DNA from: Parathielavia appendiculata | Taxonomy: Eukaryota > Ascomycota > Sordariomycetes > Sordariales > Chaetomiaceae | DNA length: 64,000 nucleotides | Assembly (NCBI RefSeq): GCF_033297405.1 | Contig: NW_026944233.1 | Location: 248,001-312,000, forward strand | Direction of reading: 5' to 3' | In this document: piece after piece, positions 10,991-21,243 of the stretch | How the letters are laid out: each line of letters opens with the position of its first letter | Numbering within the stretch: the first letter of the stretch is position 1 | Notes under the pieces: generated by a model | Databases searched by the model: none | What the model was told of the DNA's origin: nothing | Seen by the model: the letters and a program-made list of their open reading frames with translations, nothing else | Program-made: the position numbers and the translations under genes

Positions 10991-13900
10991 ATGGAAGAGG
11001 AGCGCACCATCACGCTGGACCTGGGGTCGTCACCCGACCCATTGATCGACCCGGTCCTCAGCCCTCCCATGATGCCCCCATCGCACATCAAGAAAAAGAG
11101 TCAGGCTGCCGAGCGCCTGTTCACTGTGCTCGCACCGTCCCCGAGGAAGCAGACTTTCGAGTTGGACGTTGGAAATGAGGGCTCGCCGCAACGGCTGCTC
11201 GTTACTGTCGAGGCCGGGGACGAGGGCACGCGCAACACCAGCCGTCGTCTCTTCCAGTCGCCCACCCCGAAACGACGAGCCACACCGCGACGGGGGACCG
11301 CGGTAACAACAACAACGGTACCACTACGCGGCCTGAGCGACGACGAGGCAGCAGGGTCGAGCAATGGGACACCCAGGAGGAGAGGACGCCCTCGAAAATT
11401 GGGAACTCCAAAACCAACCCGGCGCAAACGACCTGGGACGCCAGTCAGGGGTCGCAAGGACGCCCCTGGCGCATCTCTATTTCCTCAGAAGGATATCCTC
11501 ACTTCAGACCTCGAATTCGAGACGAACCCGCGTCCTAGTTCCCAGCCGCGACGAGTCGCAAAACGAAAGGCCACGTCGCCCGCATCGGAGGACGGTCCGC
11601 CAAGCAGCCAACCGCGGAAACGAGGTCGGCCAAGGAAGCAAACCACGACTGACGGCGATACAACGCGGTTAGGTCAGGAGGACACGCCAAACCCTGAGGG
11701 TGGCACCCATGGCTCATTTGCGCCTCATCAGGCGGATCAGCGGGGCCGTGGCATGGAGGACGATATCTGGCTCGCGACTTTGTCCGACCAACCTACACCA
11801 GTTGCCCGGGGACAGCAGCGATCGTACGACGCAGACTACACCGTGAGAGATCGACGCGCTTCGGAACCAGAACCGCAACTGCCGCAGCACGACCCAGGAG
11901 ACCAACCGCAATACGACTGGCCGGACCTGGGTGGCGGAGCGGATTCATACAGCGACGCCGGGTCCATGACAAGCGAGCAGCATAGTGACAATGATGTTGA
12001 GAACACGGTCATGGCGGAGGGATTTACCTTGATCTCCATCGGGTCGTTACCGTCGATGCAGCCGAACTCGAGCGTGATGGCGCCGGCCCACGAGGAGCTT
12101 GGTGAGGCAACAAGCATGATCATCAACGGCGCATTGGAATCCCTGAGGCAGAGTCAAAACAGGTCTACAGAGCAGACCGGCGGAAAACCGGCTCCCGTGG
12201 CCGTCGCAGCACAGCCGACTGGCGATCAGCTCCCAGAGCATTCCGCCCAGCCAAAACAGAAACCAGCCCTCCCTCCACTAAGCCCACCACAGAATCGGCG
12301 ACAAAGTCCACGCAGAGCGAAGGCTCAGCCTCTTGCCAGACGCTTGGCCGAAAAGTCCCTTCAGCAAGGGGAACGTCAGTCGCCGGCTCTTCCTCAACCG
12401 CCCGTTACTGCCGAGCCCCAAGAGGCGAGCACGTACGACGACTCCTTCTCCGAGATTCCCGAGGTTGTGCTTGCGGCTGCAACACCACGGCGATACCGTC
12501 GGCCTCAGCCCGAATCCGAGGAGCCAGACGAAGACATCCAGCCGTCCATTGAGCGGCCCTCAAGAGTGAACTACTCCAACCCCCAATCTGAGACGAATAG
12601 GCTGTTGACTCCTGATGAGACACCATCGCCGATCCAATCCGATGCCGAGAACCATAACCCCCAGTCCAGTCCACCGCGGCCTGCTCCGAATGCTGGTTCG
12701 CCCTCCTCGCGACCGATCGAAAGCTTGGTACAGCCCAGTGATGCCATCACACAGCACATCCGCCGCAACTCGACCGAGACACCCGCCGATCAACTCTCCT
12801 CCTTTACGTCGGCGAACATGGGAGGCCGTGACATCCCACCTGTGCACTTACCTGCACCCGAGCCTCAGTCCAGACCGTCCCTGTCACCGATCGTCCGCGC
12901 CGGCCGAGCTCTACAAATCATCACGTCGGATCCGCCGTCACCACCTGGGAGGGACAGTGTGCTACGCAGTCCATTCCGTGGTTCTTTTCCCAAGTCCAGC
13001 CAGTCTCCCGCTACGGTGGCCCCTCATGCCCCGCCTGACCGGGAGATGCGGTCACCCTCGCAACCGCGAGTCGGTGCCGTGGTTCAGTCGCCGTCCAGGT
13101 CCTGGCTTGCTCCGTTGAGTCAAGTCAAGGACTTCATTGTCCGGAGCGCCCAGTCGCTGTCTCCTGCACGGGTTTCGGTTTCGGGGACTGAGCGCATGGA
13201 CGACCCGTTTGGCCCGGATCCAGGCGAGTTGACCGGGTCAGTTTCAGTACGCAATACCTTGTTCAGCGGCCCTGGCCGACGGCAAAGCCATGACCGGGAT
13301 GCCACCGTCAGCGTGGCCAGCTCGGCGGGAGCCAACTCTGTGCATGACGACGACGCGATGAGCTGGCAGGGTGAAGGGAGCCCTGGTGCGGGTTCGCAAA
13401 GATCTGTGTCACCGGACCTTGGTGCATTCAATGCCAGCAGACCATCTGACGATGATCACATTGACGCTCAAGAAGAGCCAGCGGATCCGGCAGCATTATC
13501 AGAACCTCCTGAGGCTCGGCTACATATGGATCAAGTCCAGCAAGCAGACCCTTTTGGGGAAGAGCGAGGGGCTGAAGAAGAAGAGGAAGATGAGGACATT
13601 TGGATGGCCATTGGAGCCCCCACCCCTTACGCGCCCAGAAATGCGCCGGCTAGATTAGAGCCGCTACCTGGATCCGCCCGAAGGAGCAAGATCCCAAGCC
13701 CATGGAGACAAAACAATCGGCGTCTCATCTACAATGATGAGCTCGAGCGACACTCGGAACAAAACTCTCACAGTCAGAGAGGTAGCCCGGCGACCGAGAA
13801 GGAAGAGCCAAGAAGGCAGGCGCAAGCTCGGGTAAGACAAGTCACAGTCCGGCCTGGAAGAAAGGCACCCACAAACGAGGAGGAAGAGTACAGCCTGTTG

Positions 13901-15481
13901 TCTCAGGATCCGCCGGGACAAAGACTAGCTCCTTCTAATCCTCCGACCAAGAAGCCCGATCTTTCTGCGTTCTTCTCGTCACCTGCTGTGCTCCCTGATA
14001 TGGAGCAACTCACCGGCTTAGTTTCGTCGAAGGAGCTCAGCTCGCGAGCACGTGGAGTACCGAAAACACGAGCCATGCCAGTCGAGAGACCGACATCATT
14101 TGGAAACAGCTTGTTCGCCCAGTACCTCCAACCGCAATCCCAGACGCAACTGCCGCCAATTCCACAAAAGCAGCTTGACATTGGAAGCCACCGGAGGAGT
14201 GTCGACTTATTTTCCCCTGTGCGAAAAGTCGTCGAGCGAATCAGCCCTAAACAACCAGCCAGCTCCACGGCGCGTTCAAACTTGTCGTCGCAACCCGCAG
14301 AGGAGACCAGGCCAGGGAATATCCCGCAGCAAATGCATTTCCTCCCTCCTCAGCGGCAAGTCAGTGATACTAAAACTGCAGCGGCAGCCGCGTCTGCCCC
14401 ACGCACCGCCTCTCCTGGAACTGACGAGATAAGGCCGCCGACAATTCCTCAGAAGATGAACTTCACCCCTCTTCGGCGACCGTCTCACAGCACCCTCTTG
14501 CAGCCAAAGCCCGTTGCTCCGACGAGCGCGCTCTTTGGCAACAGGGAAGTGTCAGATTTCTTCTCACGGTCCCGTCCACATCATCAACGACCAGGAGCTA
14601 GACCACGAGAGGAACAAGACGAGGCAGAAGGATCATCCTTGATGGAGCGTCCGCTTAAGCCTTTACCAGACCGGGCAGCCTCCCCTGGGAAATCCTGCAT
14701 CCGCTCGCCTCTGAAACCTAAGACACCAGGCCGCATGGTTGAGTTCACGAGCAGCACCCTCTCCCCGCTGGCACAGGCCCAAGCCCGCGCCGAACGCCGT
14801 GCCAGTATGTCCCCTGAAAGGCAAGACGAGCACCGCCCACATCCTGGGCGCGGACAGGTCACCAACAACGGCATGTCAGTAGACAAAAATTACCACGCCG
14901 CTTCTTCCGAACACTCACCATCACCGTCGCCCTCGCCCTCTCACGAGCAACAACAACAGCCTCAACCCCAACGTCTGAGCTCGCACCGTCTTACCTCATC
15001 CACCACCGCCAGCATCCCACCAGAACCACAGCAGCAAAACCAGCAGCAGCAGCAGCAGCAGCAGCAACTATCCCCGACAACCTGGACGCGCGCCCACTGG
15101 CTAAGACTAGACGAGCTCCTCCAAGCCCGAAGAAGCGGGATTCTCCAGTTCCAGCTCGAGGTCGCCCGCCGCCGTCCTCTTCCCTTCGCTACCCCCGGTG
15201 CAGGAACAACAACAACAACAACAAGAAGAAGAAGAAGAAGTTGCCGGCAATTGCTAGGCAAGATTGTCACGTCGCAGGGGGAGAGCATGGCGCTTGAGGA
15301 GTGGCATTTGGATGTTGTTGAGGCGTTCTTGGCTGAAGTCGGTGCTACTACTGGTGGTGGTGGCGATGGTGGTAATGCAGGGCAGATGTTGTGGGATGGG
15401 ACACAGATTGCGAAGAGGGTGTTTGCATTGCTGGTTGGGGAGGAGAGGAGGCGGGTGGGAATGGTGCCTGCTAGATGGTAG
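10991..15481 (+). CDS. Large AT-hook nuclear protein, low complexity
   Basis: A 1,496-residue intronless frame. Two canonical AT-hooks are visible, RRRGRPRKLGTP (about 129-140) and RKRGRPRKQTT (about 209-219), so binding to the AT-rich minor groove is likely. The rest is mostly disordered and Ser/Pro/Arg/Gln-rich. It has short recurring motifs: IPQQMHF / IPQKMNF, FFSSP / FFSRS, and DDIWLA / EDIWMAI inside acidic stretches. There is a poly-Gln run and a Thr-then-Arg run near the end. Only the last about 130 residues look folded (WTRAHWLRLDELLQARR, then SQGESMALEEWHLDVVEAF). This matches fungal proteins named only 'AT hook domain protein'. Its role is unknown; chromatin or kinetochore-type functions would be guesses. 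The ATG at 10991 is the first in frame. Confidence 0.85.
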   Translation: MEEERTITLDLGSSPDPLIDPVLSPPMMPPSHIKKKSQAAERLFTVLAPSPRKQTFELDVGNEGSPQRLLVTVEAGDEGTRNTSRRLFQSPTPKRRATPRRGTAVTTTTVPLRGLSDDEAAGSSNGTPRRRGRPRKLGTPKPTRRKRPGTPVRGRKDAPGASLFPQKDILTSDLEFETNPRPSSQPRRVAKRKATSPASEDGPPSSQPRKRGRPRKQTTTDGDTTRLGQEDTPNPEGGTHGSFAPHQADQRGRGMEDDIWLATLSDQPTPVARGQQRSYDADYTVRDRRASEPEPQLPQHDPGDQPQYDWPDLGGGADSYSDAGSMTSEQHSDNDVENTVMAEGFTLISIGSLPSMQPNSSVMAPAHEELGEATSMIINGALESLRQSQNRSTEQTGGKPAPVAVAAQPTGDQLPEHSAQPKQKPALPPLSPPQNRRQSPRRAKAQPLARRLAEKSLQQGERQSPALPQPPVTAEPQEASTYDDSFSEIPEVVLAAATPRRYRRPQPESEEPDEDIQPSIERPSRVNYSNPQSETNRLLTPDETPSPIQSDAENHNPQSSPPRPAPNAGSPSSRPIESLVQPSDAITQHIRRNSTETPADQLSSFTSANMGGRDIPPVHLPAPEPQSRPSLSPIVRAGRALQIITSDPPSPPGRDSVLRSPFRGSFPKSSQSPATVAPHAPPDREMRSPSQPRVGAVVQSPSRSWLAPLSQVKDFIVRSAQSLSPARVSVSGTERMDDPFGPDPGELTGSVSVRNTLFSGPGRRQSHDRDATVSVASSAGANSVHDDDAMSWQGEGSPGAGSQRSVSPDLGAFNASRPSDDDHIDAQEEPADPAALSEPPEARLHMDQVQQADPFGEERGAEEEEEDEDIWMAIGAPTPYAPRNAPARLEPLPGSARRSKIPSPWRQNNRRLIYNDELERHSEQNSHSQRGSPATEKEEPRRQAQARVRQVTVRPGRKAPTNEEEEYSLLSQDPPGQRLAPSNPPTKKPDLSAFFSSPAVLPDMEQLTGLVSSKELSSRARGVPKTRAMPVERPTSFGNSLFAQYLQPQSQTQLPPIPQKQLDIGSHRRSVDLFSPVRKVVERISPKQPASSTARSNLSSQPAEETRPGNIPQQMHFLPPQRQVSDTKTAAAAASAPRTASPGTDEIRPPTIPQKMNFTPLRRPSHSTLLQPKPVAPTSALFGNREVSDFFSRSRPHHQRPGARPREEQDEAEGSSLMERPLKPLPDRAASPGKSCIRSPLKPKTPGRMVEFTSSTLSPLAQAQARAERRASMSPERQDEHRPHPGRGQVTNNGMSVDKNYHAASSEHSPSPSPSPSHEQQQQPQPQRLSSHRLTSSTTASIPPEPQQQNQQQQQQQQQLSPTTWTRAHWLRLDELLQARRSGILQFQLEVARRRPLPFATPGAGTTTTTTRRRRRSCRQLLGKIVTSQGESMALEEWHLDVVEAFLAEVGATTGGGGDGGNAGQMLWDGTQIAKRVFALLVGEERRRVGMVPARW
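15028..15067 (+). repeat. CAG/CAA trinucleotide run (poly-Gln)
   Basis: An almost pure CAG array at 15041..15067 extends a CAG/CAA-rich stretch. It lies in frame in the AT-hook gene and encodes a Gln-rich run with one Asn. Likely length-variable between strains. Confidence 0.9.
15205..15241 (+). repeat. ACA then AGA trinucleotide run (poly-Thr / poly-Arg)
   Basis: About six ACA units pass directly into about six AGA units, encoding Thr then Arg runs in the AT-hook protein just before its conserved C-terminal segment. Confidence 0.85.
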
Positions 15482-15887
15482 GAGAGTGGGAAAGCAAGGG
15501 AAGAAGGAGTTAGAGGGTAGGGGCGGTACATGCAAGTGAGGGATGTGAATTGAATGTTGGGATATGGAGAAGGGGAGGGACTTGTCTGTCGAGGAGGGGG
15601 TGCGAGTAGTGGGAAGTACATGGTACGCTGGCTTGTAAGGATGATTGTTGGGTATATCATGTACAAGGAAGATGATGGATGATGACGAGCCTTGTAGGCA
15701 TACGAGTTCGAACTATCATGTTGCGGCGTTGGGGTGTCGGGAGGAAGGGAACGGCGGGTTGGACACAAGATTCAGAGACAGATTATAGGCTTGATACCAG
15801 CGAGGTGATGTACGTTTCCATTTCGGGCAGCCTTTCTAAGCACCGCGCAAACCGTAGTATTACACACCCAGTAGACCCAATGCTCGC
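15482..15887. other. Convergent 3' regions, AT-hook gene and rpn6
   Basis: A 406-bp gap between convergent stops, presumably 3' UTRs. No further element seen. Confidence 0.4.
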
Positions 15888-17277
15888 TTACTCCAACAGC
15901 GACGCCTGGTTGGTATAAAGCACATCCACCACGTTGCTCAGCTTCTCGATGGTCGCCAGTGCCGAGTCATAGGCCTCGTCCCGATGCGTCTCGTCATAGA
16001 TGATGAGGCAGCCGGCGCCCTGGTCGAGCACGCCGACGATGACCTTGTCGAGGATCATCTGCGACAGTTTGCGCTCGACTTGCTGCGTGTCGAGCCCGAC
16101 CATCTTGGCGATGTGGTCGATTTCGACGCGGCTGAAGGGCTCGATCACTTTGATCAGGTTCTGCTCCAGCATGGCGTCGTACAGGCGACGCAGGTGGTTG
16201 CGGATGAAGGCGTCGCTGCCGAGCTCGTACTTATAGGCGGCCAGCGCCCGCTCGTACTCCTCGAGCGAGCGGTTCGAGTGCGCCCGCGCAATCGCCTTCA
16301 TGGCCTCGAGCGACTGGCCGGCGTACTTGAGGGCCTGCTTGGACGCCATCAGCTGGTTGACGTCGTCGGCCAGGTTCAGCATGATCTTGCACAGCAGCAT
16401 GTATTGCAGGGCGGCCTGGGCGCGCGCCGGCTCGTCCTGCGTGTGGTAGCCGTCTAGCGCCTCGATGAAGTAACTGTAGGCCGTCTGGAAGTCCTTGTCC
16501 TCGGCGTGCAGCATGCCCGACTGCATGTCAAGGTTGGCTTGCAGGAGCGGCGGGGTGTAGACGGAAGCGGCCGAGGTGCGAGCGCTGGTGAGGGCGGCGC
16601 GGGCTTTGGCGATGTTGCCGAGGGCGTGATAGACGCGCGACTCGAGCAGCTGCACCTCAACCAGCACCAGCTTGTCATCCATGCGCTTGAGCTCGCGCAG
16701 CAGGCCGTTGATCAAGGTCAGCGCGTCGTAGTAGGACTGCTTTGCCATGTAGAGGGTCACAAGACGCGTCTCCAAGTTTTGTCGGAGGAAACTCCGGCGC
16801 TCTGAGGTAGCCCATTCTATGCAGGATTTGGTGACTGCTATCTGGATGTCGAGAGAGTGCGGAATGGCTTCGAAGAGGTCGAGCAGCTGACGGACTGGCA
16901 AGGCACGTCAGTAAGCGGGGTCAGGCCTCGGGATAAGAAGGCATGACGAACTCAGCTTGGCTGTTTTTGCCTTTGCGAACGAGGACAAGACTGTCCTGCT
17001 CTTAGTTACCAAGGCGGCGAGCTGGTCTGTGTTCCTGCGACGTGTCAGAGGCATGTCTCCCCCCAGCTGATTGTAGAAAGCCAGGTCCTGCTTACTTCTG
17101 GTCGCGGTAGAGCTCCCCCAAGCTGATCAGTGCAGCCTCATATTCCCTGATGGCGGCATCGGATGTCACGGATGGCGGCTTCGAGATGATCTCCTTGTAG
17201 ACTTCCTCTGCTTTCTGCGGGTCCGATTTGGCCAGCTTCTGCGCCTCGCGCACCCTCTCCGAGTCGGCCTGCACCAT
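15888..17277 (-). CDS. rpn6: 26S proteasome lid subunit RPN6 (PSMD11)
   Basis: Rpn6 is the PCI-domain lid subunit that clamps the 19S lid to the 20S core. Exons 17277..17096, 17034..16952 and 16894..15888 give 423 residues, the normal family length, with all phases closed. The N-terminus (KAEEVYKEIISKPP, then RDQKNTDQLAALVTKSRTVL) leads into TPR-like helices with AKLIRQLLDLFEAIP and KSCIEWATSERRSFLRQNLE. The PCI winged helix is near EPFSRVEIDHIAKMVGLD and KLSQMILDKVIVGVLDQG. The middle exon uses a weaker GTTCGT donor. A TATA-like TTTATA on the minus strand lies about 55 bp upstream of the start. Confidence 0.97.
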
Positions 17278-17773
17278 TGTGACGAGACGTTACTGTTGGG
17301 GTACTCGGTGCTTGCCGTGTTTATTTCACTTCGTATAAAATGAGGGGTGGCGGTAGGGAACCGTGGCCGACAGAGTCCGATGGTTCGTGATGCGGTGTTG
17401 GCGGTTATGTGGTGTTTGAGTGCGAGCTCCAAATCTAGCACCCGCTCGCCTTGCAGCTCAGCCCAGGTTACCGCAGCGCGACGTAATGAGCTCCCTGGCG
17501 GCAGCTAACGTTCCTCTTGGCGTCTCCGTCCGCTGTGGCTACCGCTCGATTGTGGCTGGGACTCTACGGGCGGTCAGCGTTTCTGCCGCCACACCCCGCC
17601 AAAATCTGGAGATTCGCCGTCTGAATCGGGGCAGGCTTAAAGAAGAGGACCTTCTTGTATCGACATTACCAACCGAACATCTTACCGCGCCACCACTTCA
17701 GCAAACTAACCCAAAGCTCGAGAGTCATATCTTCTGAGTTTTGAGACATTTCGGCTATCAGTCAAGTGGCATC
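17278..17773. promoter_or_regulatory. Divergent promoter region rpn6 / sof1
   Basis: A 496-bp gap between two divergent housekeeping genes. A TATA-like sequence (TATAAAA on the + strand) is near 17334. Nothing else recognised. Confidence 0.35.
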
Positions 17774-19657
17774 ATGAAGGTATGATATGGGAATGCACAC
17801 AACGCAAACCCTCTGTCTGCCGCCGACTATATCACTGGGCCCTCAGGTTGGAATTGTTTTTTGCCTATGGCTGCTGATTCCTTGTCGTGCAGATCAAAGC
17901 GCTCAGCCGAAGCATCACGGCCCAACAAGCGCCTGGCTCCGATGTCCAGCGTGCGCCTCGCAATCTCGCCCCAGAAATTCATCCCTTCGAACGAGCTCGA
18001 GAGTAGTACGTAGACAGCTTAGGCATGTTTAGGCGCCGGTTCTGACATCTGGACGCAGTCAGAGAGCTCTCAATGCAGTCAAACTGTGAGCACACTGAGG
18101 CCATTCTAGGAGTTGGTGGGTTTCTGACTCGGGCAGGGAACGCATGTTTGCCAAGCCGTTCCTGGGACAGCTGGGGAGTGGCCATGTTCAGGGCGTGTAC
18201 AGCATGTGCAAGGTTGGTTCTGTTGAGACGTTTGAGGCGGAAAGGGACCGATGCTGACGTCCCTGTAGGACAAGAACTCCCTGAACTCGGTCGCCTCCGG
18301 ATCCGGCGACGGCGTGGTTAAGGTCTGGGACCTCACAAAACGCGACGAGGAGACATGGCGTACGGCCGCACAGTAAGCAACGCCAGATTATGATGCACAT
18401 ACAGGCACTAACCCTGCCACACAGCTCAAATATCGTCAAGGGGCTGACCTTCACCAACGACAAGAAGCTCCTGTCCTGCGCCACGGACGGTATCAAGCTC
18501 TGGGACCCGTACAACACACCTAGCGGCACATCGCCCATCGCCACATGGCAAGAAGGCGGACCATACACATCCCTCTCGGTTCACAGGACCGGAAATGTCT
18601 TTGCTGCTTCGTCTGGCGCTGGCTGCATTCGCGTCTGGGATCTGGAGCAGAGCACAGCCGCTCAGACAATACAATGGCCCAACTTTACTGATACTATCAC
18701 CGACGTGTGCTTTAACCAGGTTGAGACGTCTGTTGTTGGGTCTGTAGCCACCGATCGATCTGTCATCCTCTTCGATTTGCGGACAAACAGTGAGTTCACC
18801 CCCTCATCAGGGTTGAAGAACGAAACTGACCCCTGAATGCAGTGCCCGTCATCAAGACGGTTCTTCAGTTTGCGGCCAACCGCATCGTATTCAACCCAAT
18901 GGAAGCCATGAACCTGGCTGTTGCATCGGAAGGTGCGTATTCCACCCATGTACGTAGGGAGCGATGATACTCACTGACCCTAGACCACAACATTTACATT
19001 TTCGATGCCAGGAATTTTGACCGGGCGCAGAACATCCAAAAGGGTCACGTGGCTGCCGTAATGGATGTTGAGTTCTCCCCCACTGGCGAAGAGCTGGTCA
19101 GCGGTTCTTATGTAAGTGTACAATGCAAGTTCCCAGATGAAGCTGGCATTGATAAAGTTGGTAGGACCGCACCATCAGAGTCTGGCGACGTGACCGGGGC
19201 ACGTCCCGCGACATCTACCACACAAAGCGGATGCAGCGCGTCTTTCGGACCATGTGGACCATGGACTCCAAGTATTTGCTCAGCGGAAGCGACGACGTGC
19301 GTCCCCTATCTCCTCCTGCACTCCCACCTTCAACCCACTGACCTCTTCCATCTGTAGGGCAACCTCCGGCTGTGGCGCGCCAACGCATCGGAGCGGAGCG
19401 GCGTCAAGTCGACCAAGCAACGGCAGGCTCTTGAGTATAACAATGCCTTGCTAGACCGCTACTCGCACATGCCCGAGATCAAGCGGATCCGCCGCCACCG
19501 GCATCTGCCCAAGGTGGTCAAGAAGGCCAGCGAGATCAAGCGCGAGGAGCTGGCGGCCATCAAGAGGCGCGAGGAGAACGAGCGGAAGCATTCGGACAAG
19601 AAGTTCCAAAAGCGCAAGGGCGAGCGGGAGAAGGCCATCTTGGTCAAGCAGCAATAG
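17774..19657 (+). CDS. sof1: SOF1 / DCAF13, WD40 U3-snoRNP processome protein
   Basis: Sof1 belongs to the small-subunit processome and is needed for 18S rRNA maturation in the nucleolus. Ten exons: 17774..17779, 17893..18005, 18059..18085, 18137..18212, 18269..18372, 18425..18789, 18843..18932, 18984..19111, 19165..19296 and 19358..19657. They give 446 residues, all in phase. It begins MKIKALSRSI, followed by YQRALNAVKLERMFAKPFLG. WD40 blades include VASGSGDGVVKVWDL, LLSCATDGIKLWDP, VGSVATDRSVILFDLR and LLSGSDDGNLRLWRA. The diagnostic Sof1 C-terminus is present (RYSHMPEIKRIRRHRHLPK, basic Lys/Arg tail). The first coding exon has only two codons and exon 3 has 27 nt. Confidence 0.96.
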
Positions 19658-20595
19658 GCATACAAAGGCTGTGTATGAGGGATATGAGGGGTATTGTGTA
19701 TTTTGGGGGGCGGGATTATCTGCATTGGGCGGCGTTATGGGAGTTTGTTATGGTGTCGTGGGTGCTGCCTGCGATTCGATGCTGATTCTGATACCATCTG
19801 TCTGGCATTGTGTAAAACATGAACACGCGGTGGATCGAGGCTTGTGATTTTCTGTGTGTCTCACGCGCTGTCATCCGAATCAAAAGATGAGCCTGTGATG
19901 ATTGTGATTCTTGTCGTGATCATCAAAACCAGCATCGTTGAAGAAATGCTGGAGTCTTGTCGGCTGAAGGTGTCGGTCTTTGGAGTCGAACGTTTGACAT
20001 GTACTAGATAGCATCGGACTCTGTCGTGTGGAAAATCATTGACAGCCCGCTTAACCCCCGCCTCGGTCAGAAGAGCTAGGTATGCTGGAGAGGGACCTGG
20101 GATGTGATCTTGATTGGTTTATACCAGACCACAAACTTCAAGTTACATCTACTATTTGTCTCGCATCCCATACTTCAAGATGTTTACGTCCCAAGGATAC
20201 ACAACTCTTCCGACTCCGACCACCCCTTCGGCGCAATGATGTATATACAGGCCTGCCTCCTACCGTGGAGGTCTGATCAGTAATTAACAATTAAGTATAT
20301 GAAACTACTCGTCTGGCCAAGCATGCAGCCATCCATACATTCCATTACTCATCCGCGGCCAGTTTCAAACCCACCGACATTACCAGTCGTCATCGCCATC
20401 GGACCGCTCGGAGACACGGCCTCCAACCATGGCTCATCCTTCGTGGATCTATCGTTCAAGCAAACAGTCGTTTTCCAACATGGGTATCATGACAACCCCT
20501 GTTATGCAAACCCGGGGAAAAAAAAATAATAAAAAAAACTAAAAAAGCTCGCTGCGCAGGTACCGCCCGGGACCGAATGGAAGGGAAGAGGCATT
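19658..20595. other. Intergenic, convergent sof1 and small surface-protein gene
   Basis: A 938-bp gap with convergent stops. An A-rich run (20518..20547) sits about 50 bp beyond the stop of the leftward gene. No coding frame recognised. Confidence 0.4.
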
Positions 20596-21243
20596 TCACA
20601 AAAAGACGGTGAAGATGAGCATGACCGAAACCAAGCCCACGCCCATGCCTGCTATCGCACGGTTGGCCGAGGCCGGATTCTTCGTCTCGGCCCTCCTGGA
20701 GGGGCGTGTCGAAGACTCATCCAGGCCTGACGGGTCATGGCTCAGACCTGAAGATGGGCCTGCCTGCTGACTTGAGGGGCCATCCTCTGGGCTTTGAGCA
20801 GCGTTGTTGCTTGCTGATTTGAGCGTGATGATCGGCGCGGCATCTCCAGTGTCAGGATAATTTAGTCCAGGTTTGGTTTTGTTCTGGGCTCGCGGTCAGT
20901 CGATGCCATGTGTCCGGGGTGACGTGTGAACTCACGGGTAAATCCATATTAAGTGTGTCTAGAGCGGCTGGAATGCTGTTGGCGCTGGCAGACTGTATTG
21001 AGGCGCCATCCTCGCTGTCTTGTTCTTGGTATGTGATGCCTGCATACTTGTTGGCGTGATGCTCCTCTAAAAGCTCCTGATCGTCCCTGAATGAACTTGA
21101 TGCGCGATGTTTCACATACCCTTCCCCAGATAAACTCTGCTCTCAACAGTCCAGACCTTGTCGCCAACGGCAATCCCAACCTTGTCGAGGCCTGCTGCGG
21201 CTCCGCTACCAAGCAGTGCCGGCAGAAGCCAAGGAAGCTTCAT
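20596..21243 (-). CDS. Small secreted, probably GPI-anchored surface protein
   Basis: A spliced gene reconstructed by hand: exons 21243..21120, 21066..20936 and 20883..20596, 180 residues, with phases closing and a stop at 20596..20598. Introns are 53 bp (GTATGT/TTTTAG) and 52 bp (GTGAGT/CCCAG). The N-terminus MKLPWLLPALLGSGAAAG is a clear signal peptide. The middle (AGITYQEQDSEDGASIQ) is acidic. The following about 80 residues are Ser/Pro/Asn/Gly-rich. The C-terminus ends in a hydrophobic stretch, MGVGLVSVMLIFTVFL, after small residues (NPASAN), as in GPI attachment signals. A single-pass membrane anchor is the alternative. There are no cysteines, so it is not a CFEM or hydrophobin protein. 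No family recognised. The last exon alone is an uninterrupted 96-codon frame. Confidence 0.68.
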
